A stretch of 35,609 nucleotides of DNA from Alphaproteobacteria bacterium (GTDB taxonomy: Bacteria; Pseudomonadota; Alphaproteobacteria; Puniceispirillales; Puniceispirillaceae): contig WTHV01000073.1 in assembly GCA_011525265.1 (NCBI GenBank), forward strand, positions 1 through 35,609, written 5' to 3'. The notes beneath the pieces are model-generated. The model made no database searches and was not told where the DNA came from. It saw only the letters and a list, made by a program, of their open reading frames with translations. A program made the position numbers and the translations under genes. Shown here piece by piece: positions 7,433 through 20,000 of this stretch (positions within the stretch are counted from its first letter, which is position 1; each line of letters starts with the position of its first letter).

Positions 7433-8002
7433 ATGAGACATTTTTTAAGACGCCTTTTCGTGACTTCTGCGCTTGTGATAAGCCTTCAGTACGCTGTGCC
7501 TGCTTTGGCGCAAACTGATGATGCTGTGCTTGATAATTTATTCAGCACATTACAAGAGCTTGACGATCAAGGTGATGTGTCGCGTATTGTGGCAGAAATT
7601 TGGACAAGATGGTCTACCCACCCAAGTGAGCAAAGCATTACCGCACGCCTCAATAGGGGTGTTGCCATGATGAATCAAGGTGACTATGTGCATGCTGAAG
7701 GCTTGTTTTCTGACATTATTGCAGAAGACCCTACTTTTGCAGAAGCATGGAATAAGAGGGCGACACTCTATTATATCCAAGGCAAATTTGCTGAATCACG
7801 CTATGATATCGCACAGGCATTAATCCGTGAGCCACGCCATTTTGGCGCTTTATCTGGTCTTGGACTCATCGAATTATCATCTGGGAATTACGAGGCGGCT
7901 TTGCGCGCCTATGAGCAAGCGGCTGAGGTTAATCCCCATATGACGCAAGCAAATGAGATGATTAAAACACTCAGCGAAAAGCTACGTGGCCTCGCTCTTT
8001 AG
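7433..8002 (+). CDS. Periplasmic tetratricopeptide-repeat protein
   Basis: A 189-residue exported protein. Residues 1-26 form a signal peptide (basic MRHFLRR, a hydrophobic core, then the cleavage site ALA/Q). The mature part consists of about three or four TPR motifs between 60 and 185, with the canonical small/large residue pattern in AEAWNKRATLYYIQGKFAES and GALSGLGLIELSSGNYEAAL. TPR proteins are scaffolds, so no reaction can be named. Similar short secreted TPR proteins are common in alphaproteobacteria. It converges on the giant adhesin gene, with only 8 bases between the two stop codons, so there is no room for a dedicated terminator between them. Confidence 0.85.
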   Translation: MRHFLRRLFVTSALVISLQYAVPALAQTDDAVLDNLFSTLQELDDQGDVSRIVAEIWTRWSTHPSEQSITARLNRGVAMMNQGDYVHAEGLFSDIIAEDPTFAEAWNKRATLYYIQGKFAESRYDIAQALIREPRHFGALSGLGLIELSSGNYEAALRAYEQAAEVNPHMTQANEMIKTLSEKLRGLAL

Positions 8003-8010
8003 ACCTCATT

Positions 8011-11000
8011 CTAATTCAATAACAAAGATAAAGGCCCGATTGGCGCATCAGTATTAATACCCACAGATGTTGCCGCAAGCGGTGTGCCATCATCTTCTGT
8101 ATTGGCCTCTTCGACAGGCTCTTCGCCGTCCTCTGCCTCTTCATCATCTAGGATATCGTTTGAGATAGGTGCTTGTTCAAAGACAGGCAAGCCAAGCTGA
8201 ATGATCGTATCAGTATCCACCTGAACCACGCCCAAGGCAGAGCTATCTCTAACACCAAAGCTGTTGGCAAAATCAGATGCCAAAGCACCATCACTCAGAC
8301 CCATATCAATGGCATCTTGTGCGATAACCTGCTCTGGTGCAACGCCTGGCGCCTCAAGTGTAATGCGTCTATCATTCGATAAAATAGCCTGCTCTAGGCG
8401 CACAGATGAAACAGGGTTAATCGCCACTGTGTTTGATGCACGCATAGTTTCAATCACATTATTTAATTCTTGTTCAACTGACTGCTCTGCCACCTGCAAG
8501 ACATATGGCAGGCGATAGAAAGCAAGCGTGCCAGAACAATTCACCTGTGGGTTATTATAGTTAAAGGTGAAATCAAGAACCGCATTGCCATTACCAATAA
8601 AGCTTGGCGCGCCTGTACAGCGATAATCTTCATCACGCTGACCTTGTAATAAAGCGCCATCAGAGAAATAGCCGGCATCATTTTGCGATAGCAACCATTC
8701 ATTCGGACTTAACATATTATCCATCAAGCGACCAACGCGCGCATCAAAAGCGCCCGCAGAAATATAGGCATCATCACGAATTGTGCCCTCTGTTACCGTA
8801 AAGACGTTTGATAATGGGGCATCAAAAGCAGCGCTATTGGCAATTAATCTTTGGACATTCACACCAGCTTCTGCCTCAATACCAAGCATTGTGCCAACAG
8901 CACGTGCACCAGCATTTTTGCCTTGAATATAGATATCAAGCGCATCAGAGCCATTATAATCAATCTCGTTCAAATTCGCATAAGCATGAACATTAAAGCG
9001 TATATCACCATTACCACCAAAGGTGATATCCGCATTGCTATTACCGCCATCTTGAATAGAGGTCGCATTAATTGTGACAGCATCAGTTGTGGTATTATTC
9101 GTCACCACACCAGTTAGTGTAACCGTATCAGAGGCATCGATTAACAAACGGCCCGCACCAAGATCTATAACTGACCCATCGCCAATTGTTACATTTTGAT
9201 AACCAAGACTATCGGCAAGAGAATCTGCATCAATTTCAAGATTACCACCAGATGTTGAAAGGCTTGTATTCTCGGCCATAGTGAAATTATCTGCCACCGA
9301 GGCAAGGATATCACCACCGCCTGTTGAGACTGAACCAGAAATGGCCATATTGTCACCAGATGAGAGGTTTAACACTGCGCCATTTGTATCAATGCCACCA
9401 ACACCCTCAAGATTCAAATCTTCAAATGAACGCAATGTCACAGAGCCGCCATTCGTATCAAGAGACCCAACAACCTTTAAGGTAGAGGCAACCGCCATAT
9501 CTAAATCACCATTGAGATCAGCCCCTGTCAGGCGCATTGGCTGGTCAAAATCAGTATAGAGCCATGCCCCATCTGTTTGGCTTGTCACGGTGAAGGTTGC
9601 GTTATCATCATTGATGGTTGCAATATCAAGTGCCTTATTCTTCTTAAGCTGATCACTATCGCCATCAGCAGGCTGCTGACCAATCGCACCTTGTGCTGAG
9701 AGGGCGACATATAAGCCTTTAATATCAGTCGTGGTATCAAGCGCATTATCCAAAATCGCACCAGGGCTAATCAGGTTAATCGCATCACGTGAATAGAAAG
9801 ACCCGACATTCACATCACCCGTTGCCTCGGTGAGGTAAATACCATCGCGTGAACGACCTGATAATGTGGAGCCATTATCCACATCGACCACAAATTGCTT
9901 ATCACTTGCCCCAATACGGCCTTTACCTGATTCAAGCAAGATATTCTGACCAGAGACAACCGTGTTGTTATCGTCTCTACCATTTAACAGATTGCCATCC
10001 ATCTTAATGCGGACATCACCACCTGCCTCAGCACGCTCGATAAGGGTATTTGTCTCAGAGCCTAAATAGACGACATCATCGGCAGAAATATTCACATTGC
10101 CAGAGGCACTAACATCAAAATCCTCATACATGGAAATCGTCATAATGCCTGTTTCATTGTCATATTGAGCATCTTCAGATTCAGCTGCCGCCAAGGCAAG
10201 ACGAGTGGTATTATCCAAGTTATTAATATCGTGATCAGCATTACCTTCTGAGAATAGATCCACTGTAAAGTTATGCGTTAACCGACCCAATGAGCCATTA
10301 TCAACATTGATCGTGATGTTATTAGCAGACACATTTGTGCTTTCAATCGCCAATGTTGTATCAGCAACCTCTTTGAATTCAATCACTGGAATTTTGTTAT
10401 TCAGCTGATCGTCTGTCCATTTAAATCCATTTGTGATAGAGGCGATCTCATCTTCGGTCGCACTATAAGAGAAATTATCATTATAAGATGTCGGGTCGCC
10501 AAATTTCTCATAGCCCGCTTGATATCTTGTTTGTTGTGCGGCTTCAAAATTCGCAATGCGTGTTGCATTATCATCAAGGGCAGAACGCTGGTCAGCAGTG
10601 GCTGTGTAAGAGAAGTTGGAATCATACGCATCCCAGCTTGTTTCATTATCAGAATTTGTGCTGACATTACGAAGCGCGAAATAGTCATTATAGAGCGTTT
10701 CAACCTGATCTTGATAGGTCTCAATCGTATTGTCTTTCTTTGAATCTGCCGCTGTGCCTGTCAGCCCCATCTGATCAACAAGGGCATTAAGGTCAGCTAT
10801 AGCAATCTCATCATCAACCTGCTCAGAATTACCATCAAGCAAGTCGCCATTCACGACTGTAATTGTGACATTGTCACTTGTGATCAATTGGTTAATACGC
10901 AAATCACCGGCTGTCTCTTCGACATTAATATTGCCGCCACCTGATGCGATTGACAAAGTGCCGCCATTTTCAGCATCTGTATTCACGCGGAAGATACCGC

Positions 11001-14000
11001 CCGCAGATGTCGCTGTACCTTCTTCCGCGACAATATCAATTGTATGGCCTGTTAAGACACCACTGCCCTTTAGCTCAACATTCTGATTGGCTGAGAGGCG
11101 GATAGCACCTGTACCACCCACATTGATAGAATTGATGTAAAGGCTGCCAGCAGGAGAGGCAACATTGACATTCTGACCAGCACTAATGGTCAAATTATCT
11201 GTTTCCGACTGGTTAATTCTAATCGGGTTTGCCGCAGTACCAATTGAACCTGATGTGGCCGCAAGCGTCAAATTACCTGTTGAAATAGAATCTGTCTGTG
11301 TTGCGTTCAGAATATCACCAGAAGATGCTGTGATAGATGTTGTGCCATTGGCATTGTCAATCTGGCCACTAATCACAACACCACCATTTGAGGTAACGGA
11401 AATGCTGCCGCCATCTTCATTGCCTGAGAAGCCAATCGCAATATCATTATCAGCGCGCAATGAATGGTAATTATAACGCAAAGAGCCAACAACAAAGGCG
11501 GTTGTATTATAGTAACGGCAATAGCGTACCATATTTAAAAAGCCGCCCCACCAACAGCGATCAGTGCCAGATTCATCCAAGACCAATGTGCGTTCTGTTT
11601 CAATCTGGTCAGCTTTAAAGGTGTAGTCACTTGAATCAGATGTATCAACAAGGATGTAATCACCTTCTGGCAATTGCTCACCAGAAAGAGATTGCGTTTC
11701 TGTATTATCAATCGCTTGGCCTGACCAGAAATCATTACCAACATCAAAGGCACTGACGCCCCAAAGGCGCTTTGTGGTCTTTGTGCGGTAATTTGTCTCG
11801 CGGTCAACTGTTTGTTGGCCAGACATGAAGTTAAAACGTGCACCAGATTCAGGGCTATAAGAGGATTGCGGATTGCTCACCACATTATCAACAGAGCTTG
11901 AGCCTTGGTTATTCGTAACAGTCAATGTGCCAGCATTGCGCGTATATTCGGTGATAAGTGAAGAGCCTAGACCATTATCTCTGAGGCTATCAACAATCGT
12001 AATCTTGCCTTCCATGCCACCAGTCGACAGATTAGAAAGGCTCAATTTCTTATCACTATTATTGGTGATGCTGATCTGGCCATAACCATCAGCTGCAACA
12101 AGCTTACCATTACCTGTTGAAATGATACGGCCAGCAACTGTCAAATTGCCACCTTTTACATCTGCTGTGGTGACAAATAGCTCTTCTTTTTCACGGTCAT
12201 ATTTCAGCTTAATATCACCAGAAACATAGCGGTTATCATTACTGCCAACAATTGACCCTTCAAGTGTCTTATTCACTGATTTCACTGTCACAATATTGGC
12301 TGTCGGATTAGCTGATAGGGCGCTATCAACTTCGGACTGGCTAACGGTGATTGACTTATTGGTGATACCAGCTTGCACAAGACCATTAATATTCAAGTTA
12401 TTGGCTGAGATAAACACATCATTTGATGCGGCAATCACAGATGAGCTGTTTGTATTGCTAGCAGAAGCAAATTCACCGCCACAATTACTGGCGTGAGTTG
12501 TAAAGGTTGGCGCATACATATGTGATGTCGGCTGATTTAGCAAAGTGGCTATAAGTACAGATGTGGCACTATAGCCGTCAGCATAGGTAAGACCTGTGAT
12601 TTCTTTGCGAAGCGGGTCACAGCCACCTGTGAAAGCACGATTATCCATCTCAGAGATCGTGTTCACGCCATTGCCATTATTATAATCAGAGATGGTATCT
12701 GATGTAGAGCCGCCTGTAGGTGAGCTAAAGGCCGTATTCGTGCGGGGGTCACCACCCACATGGAAGACATTCACATCAGCATCAAAGACATAATTGCCGC
12801 CACTTGAAATATCAACAGTACCAGCCGCGATTGAGGCTTGGCTGAAGATAGAGCCTGTTTCATTATTCACAGTCACAGTGCCGCGAATATTTCTGATACC
12901 GCCATAGCCATCTGTGCTTTCTGTGCGAAGTGCAATCGCAGGAGCGGTAATATCTGAAATACTATCAGGATTATAAGCAGCATTAGCGCTGTCGAAATTA
13001 TTATTAATCGTCACAGATGGATCAGCCGAATTCTCGCCAGATATCAATGTCAGACCCTGGGTCTGGCCATTAGGCACATTATTCAGATTGATCGTATCAA
13101 CCTCTGCCCCTGTTGTAACAGTCACACCATTAAAGATGATATTACCACCGCCAACATCAGGGATATCAATATCATTTACCACAAGAGCGATTGGCGAATT
13201 ATTGGTGATTGTGACTGTCTCACCAGATGGTGTGTTAATCGTACCGCTACCAGCAAGATAGTCAGAGACCACTTTCACATTACCTGTTGCCGCTTCGATA
13301 TCACTGATTTTAATGACTGGCACAGGCTCACTGCCATAAAGCGCGATGCTTGATTCAAGAACCGTGATACGTGACTGCACTTCATTACGCATTTCGCTAA
13401 GCTGATCGGTTGTATAAGATGATGAAGTTGTGACCGTTGTCGTATCAGTCCCATTATCAACTGACTCATCTTGCTCAATTGAGCCTTCTGTATAAGCGTT
13501 TAAAACCTCTTTTAAGGCAGCAATTTCAGCACGGACATTGGCCGCGAAATCAACCTCTGGATCAATCGTCCAGCTGGCATTCTCAACAGTGATATTGTCA
13601 TTTAAATAGCCAACAATCGGTGATATGCGGCTGTCATTATCGCCATCTGCTTCAAAGACAATATTTTGGTCAACAATGCGCTGATCAATTAAGACCCACT
13701 GATTAGACGGGTTTTCACTCTCATTATCAAATTGGATAGTATAGCGCTGTGTTGTGCCATTATCATCCACATAATAATCACTTAATGCGGCATTAATGGT
13801 AACACTGACATCTTTCTTAATACCTGTCTCAACTGTGCCTTCAATTGTCACACCTGCAGAGCCTGTGGTTGTCTCAGAGCCATAGAAATCAGAATAGTTA
13901 CCGCCTGTAATAGATTCGCCAGCAGCCTGATAGAGGTTCTTTGCCTCACCATAAGATTTTACAAGCAGATAGTCTCTATCAAGACCAAGTGTCTCAGCTG

Positions 14001-17000
14001 CTTGCAATCTCGTTGCCATTAATTGGGTATCTTTTGTGCTTTTCAGCGCTGCCCCAGATTGCACCGCAATGGTCGCATTATTGGTAAAGGTAATATCTGA
14101 CTGGCGTCCTGAATCAATCGGAATGGCTGTGTTGTTCCAGATACGGCTTTCTGTATCAATGGTATGTTCTTGATAATAGGCTGTTGCCAAACGCCCTGAA
14201 TAGACATCCAATGTACCATCAATTTCTGTGCCAGAATTTGTCTCAAAGATAACGCGGTCAGTCTTTGTGATATTGGCAACGGCACGCGCCTCTGCACCAG
14301 CACCCACAAGACCATAGGTTGAGGTAAAGGCACGCACATCAACAAGCGGGGCAGATTGTGTCTCGATAACCGCATCACTCCAGCTTGTTGTCAGGCTGGC
14401 ATTATCTTCAAAACGAATTGTGCTATTGGCCACGCCTGTTGCCATACTGTCTGAACGCGGTACTGAAATCGCACCACCGACATTAGTTTCTGCCTCATCA
14501 TCAATCTCAAGCCCAGAGAAAGCAGTAATTTGCGTCAGGCCACGTGCCGCGCTTGTACCCGTGCCAGTGATGGTTGAGAATTCGCCAATTGTGACATCGG
14601 TATTTTGCGTCAAATTCGCACGGCTTGTCCCAAGTGCCACAGCAATCGCACCGCCACCACGAACCGCAAAGTTCGGATCATTGACCCCTTTTTTCGCCAT
14701 TTTATTTGACGCATTAATGACGATATTCGTAGCTGATAAATCAAGATTATCACCAAGTGTCACATCCAAATCAGATGAACCTGTTGAGACGCCAAGACCT
14801 GCTGAAACACTGACCCCACCAACATTTGACGCATCAATCGCATGGTCAAACTGATCTTCATTCAACGCTTTGATCGTCGCATTATCAGTGGCTGAAAGCG
14901 TTGCTCGATTACCAGATGTGCTATTGGCAAAGGCAACGCGTGTGATGGCTGTATTGGTTGTTTGTGCCTCACCACCTGTGGCGGCAATCGCACCACCTGC
15001 ACCAGCGACCGTATCTGTCTTAGCATTCTTGGCACTTGTAGCTTGAACAGTAAGATGTTCCCCAGTTTCGATTGTGACGCCGCCGCCAATGGCAATTTGG
15101 CTATCTGAGGTATCATCAAGATAAGAGAAGTTCGCACCAATCGCAGCAAGGCCAACTGATAGGCCTGTTGTGCGTGATTGAGACCTCGTGCGGTTATTGG
15201 TTGTAATCGCCGTGGAACCTGCATCAGTAATCGTGCTGTTTGTGCCGATATTCACCGATGTATCAACATCAATATCTGTATCAGATACAGTCGCATTTGC
15301 CCCGACAAGTGCACCGCCAGCACCAGCAATTGTATAATTATTTGCCGCCTCTAATGCGCCATCACCTGCTTGCGCCGAAATCGTCACATCATCACCTGTA
15401 ATGGTGACATTATCATAAAGCTCAACTTCAGAATCGCGTGTGACATCAACCTCTGTGAATACGCCGCTTAAGCCAACACCTGCGGCAACAGCAACACCCA
15501 CAGCATCAACATCATTGCTTGTATTCTCATAAGATGTGATTTGAACGCTGCGATTAGAATAAATCGCACTATTTGTGCCAATAGACGCTTTGGTCTCGCC
15601 CTCATCAGAGATATTCACAAATGCACCAACAAGCGCGCCTGCATAGCCCAAACCAGCAGACACAGCCTTTGCTTGATGAGAAGAGTCATTGCGTGCCGTA
15701 ATCAGCACATCACCTGTACGATTATCATTTGTCCCAAATTGCGTATTTGCCCCAACAACCGCAAGAGAGTCACCAGAGGTGTTAATATCAACAACAGATA
15801 TACCAGCGGCAGCGATACCACCTGCGACGGCGGCAACCAATACTTCTGCGTCTATATCACGGTCAGATGATACTGTGATATCGGCTGTATTGCTTGCCGT
15901 ATTAATCGTGACATTATCCCCGATTTCAGCGCGGGCATTTTCCTCAAGATTGACCTGTGCGATTGAGGCAGCCAAGCCAACAAGACCGACAGAAGCGCCA
16001 ACAACAACTGAATGGACACCTTCAACTGAAACGCTATCATCATCTGGCAAATCAATTGAAATACCATCACCTGACAAAATAGCCGCATCAACTGTAACGC
16101 CTGTTGTATTATCGATTGAGGTGTTGCTGCCAATGCGTGATGTCACAGAACCGGCATAATCAGCGACCGCAACAAAGCCGCCAACGCCGACCGCACCAAT
16201 CGCAGCACCACCTGAGATTTGTGATAGCTCTAATGTTTCTGTGGCCTCTACGCTGACATCACCACCTGCAATGATTGTTACATTACTGCCAATCTCTGCG
16301 AGTGTGCTGTCACCATCTGTGCCTTCAACATCTGATTGAATGCCAGAGGTTTGTGCCATGGCAAGCTGATTGGCTTCAGCATCATCATCTTCTGTATAGG
16401 CTCTTGTATTTGTCATGGCATTGGCTGAGTCATTATCTGTCTCATATTCGCCGCGATCCTTAGAGGCATTTGCCTCAGCATCTGCCAGCATATTGCCATT
16501 ATCATTTGTCAAACTATCAGAGGCATTATCTGACATACCGCCACCGATCAATGTCAAAGCAACAGAGCCTGCTGCCCCAAGGCCAACGCCGCCCGCAAAT
16601 GCGATACCCTGATTTGAGATATCTTTGCGGCTATTGGCATCAACTGACACATCATCATTGGCAGTCAAGACAACATCATCACCAATTTTTGCTTGCACCG
16701 TATTGCGCGTGACAGTTGCCACAAGACCAAGACCAACACCCGCTGCACCGCCAATTGCTGCGGCACCTGCTGCACCTTGTGTGGTCACATTATCATTGGC
16801 CGCAACACGCACTGTTTGGGTTGCACCATCGCTATAGCCTGAAGCTTGGTTGATAAGCGCATCATCGCCAATTTCTGCAATTGTTGATGTCTTTAAGATG
16901 TTGATACCAACAGAGCCTGTCAGGGCAAGACCCATACCACCAGAGAAGCCAATGATATTTTGATTAATGCTTGTATCGCTATTTGCTTCGACAAGTAAAT

Positions 17001-20000
17001 CATCACGGGCGGTGACATTTGCCCCATCACCAATGCGCGCTGTATTTGTTGATTTGGCAACAAGCACACCAAGTGAGGCACCAATGCCGCCACCTGCACC
17101 ACCAGCCACATTACCAGCGGTTTGGATCATCGCGATATCTGAATCAGTTTTGACAGTTAAATCATCACCAGCTTCGACTGTTGTATTATCGCCAATTTCA
17201 GCCGTCACCGTATTATTGACGACAGAGACACCGACAATACCGCCCTGGCCATTGCCACCAACAGCGATAGAGACCATTGTCTGCAAAATCGTATCATCTG
17301 TTTTTGCTTCAACTGAGACATCGCGCTTAGCATAGGCATCGCCCAACATACGCGCGCGCACTGTCTTGGCAAAGACTTGCGTATCTGAATCAAGGCTGAC
17401 CGCCGCCGCACCAGCACTTATGCCGCTTGAAATATTATTCAGCAAGGTATTAGACGCAGCAAGCAAGCGCACATCTTGGTCACTTGCCCCATCATCATTA
17501 TCTTGGTTAATCACTGTACCAGCACCAACCAAAGCCTCTGTTGTAGAGGATGAGGTCGTAACCGCGACAGTACCAGCAACACCAACCGCACCAAAGCCAA
17601 GGCCAACTGGTGCAAAATTCATATCTTCACTTGTCACAGCAGCGATTGAAAGGCCACTGGCATTTTGCGTATCAAAGCTTAAGGCAACTTGCGTGAAATT
17701 ATCTTCTTTAGAGTTATTATCTTGGTCGCGTGTTGATTTTGTCACGATGCTTGTTGAGCTATTATCAACTGTGCCTGTGGCCGCATCAAGGCCAGAGCCT
17801 TGAGCCAATGCGGTAATAGTCGCATTATCGCCAATCTCAGCACGGTTTTCAGATTTCACAACATAAACACCGAACGCACCAGATACACCAACAGCCCCGC
17901 CTGAGCCAGCGACAACAATGCCATCTATTTCGATATCATCCTTACTTTCAAGACGAATAGAATCGCGCGCAAAGATAACCGCATTATCACCGATGCTGGC
18001 AGAGGTATTATTCTTGGCAACCACAACACCCGCAGAGCCTGTGACACCTACAAGACCCCCATTAATCGATAGAGCCACTTGAATGATATCTGTCTCAGCA
18101 TCAGCATCAACGGTGATATCACCTTCAGATGAGACACGGGCATTATCATCAATAAAGGCTTTGGTTTCCTTATCAAGGACGACAGAATCACCTGTGATAC
18201 CAACACCAACAAGTGCACCGCCACCAGAACCTGAGACTGATAAGAGATCTGTATCACTTTCAGCTAGGACAGCGACATTTTGCGCTGAGTCATTATCTGA
18301 TTGGTTCACAGACGCATTATCACCAATAAAGGCATGTGTTTTTGAAGTGGTCTTTTGTGCCATCACCACACCTTGGACAGATGTGATACCTGCACCACCT
18401 GCTGAAAGCGCGCCAGAATTGACGCTCTCAGATGTGCGGGCACGGATAAGCATATTACGGCTGGCATTAACCTCAGCATCATCGCCGACATAGGCTTGCG
18501 CGGTATTATTCACAAGGACAACACCAACTGTGACGCCAACACCGACAACACCTGCCCCGCCAATAGCCCCTGCTGTAAAGATGGTCTCGGTCGTATCTTC
18601 AGCCTCAACAGTGAGGTCTCTGCCTGCATTCACAATCGCACTTGATGCGATAAAGGCCTTTGTTTGATTCAAAGATGACGTATTATCTTCATTATTAAAG
18701 CGCGTACCGATATTGGTCTCTGCCTGCTTTGAATCAATGGTTGAGGCAACCTCAGAAAACTCATTACCTGTGCGCGCATAATCACCATCTGATTCATTAT
18801 CATTAATGATATTTGAGACAATAAGCGCGTTATTGCGGCTATCTGCCTCATCAGCAAGATTATTATCGCCAGAGCCTGTCATCTGCTCATCTGTCTCTTC
18901 ATCCGCTTGCGCACCGACAAGGATAACAGCCACATTACCTGCAACAGACACCGTACCACCTGCGGCACCAGCAAGGGTGAAATTCTTCGTTGATTTGGCT
19001 GAATCAGCTTCGACTGAGATATCTCTTACCGCGCTGACCACACCTTGGATAGACGCTTGCGCTTTATTATGCACCACAAGCGCATTCAAAGACACACCAA
19101 CACCAACTGTACCGCCGCCGCCAATGCCGCCAATCACATCAATGGTTGTCACACTATTTGTCGCTCTGACGGCAACATCTTGTGTTGTATAGCTGGCATT
19201 ATCATAGCGCTGATTGACCCCGCCAAGAATTTCAGCCTTGGTCGTTGAATCATGAACCTTGATACCAGCTGAGACAGACACACCAACCGTGCCACCAATG
19301 CCGCCAGCCAAGACAGCGGCAACTGAATTTTCTGTGCTATCTGCTGTTACAGAGGTTGTCCCAACAGCATCAACTTGCGCTGTATTGCCGATAATGGCAG
19401 TGGTTGTCCCTTTGACAACAGCGACCCCAAATGAGGCACCAATACCAGCCGTTCCACCACCGCCAACTGCACCGGCAATCTGAATCAATTCAGAGGTCGC
19501 ATTGGCATCAACAGCCACATCATTTTCCGCGCGCACATCACCATCAATGCGGGCATTTGTGTCATTAACAATGACGCCAACAGATGCGGTGCCAGCAACA
19601 CCTGCGGTACTGCCTACACCGATTGTGGCAGCAGAATTAATGACCTTGTCGCGCGCATTGGCTTCAACAATGACATCTCTATTGGCTTTAACAATCGCAT
19701 TTTCAGCAATATAGGCATCTGTATTTTTAACCTGAACAACCACATCAGCGCCAACACCCACACCAGCAGAGCCAGTGCCAACACCAAGGGCAGCAGATAA
19801 ATCAACCCAATAGGTATCTGAAATCGCTCTCACCGTGACATCTTGATCAGAATGCGGGCTTGTATTGGTCGCATTAATTGTTGCGCCATCACCAATACTT
19901 GCCTCAGTGGTATTAATCCCAACACCTGCAGAAAGCGAAATGGCAATCGCGCTATCAGATGAGACCGCACCAGAAGCGGCGATTGAAATCACATCTTGAT

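Noticed and set aside
8003..8010. A shared terminator between the TPR gene and the adhesin gene.
   Set aside because: Only 8 bases separate the stops, and I found no stem-loop with a T-run in either 3' end.
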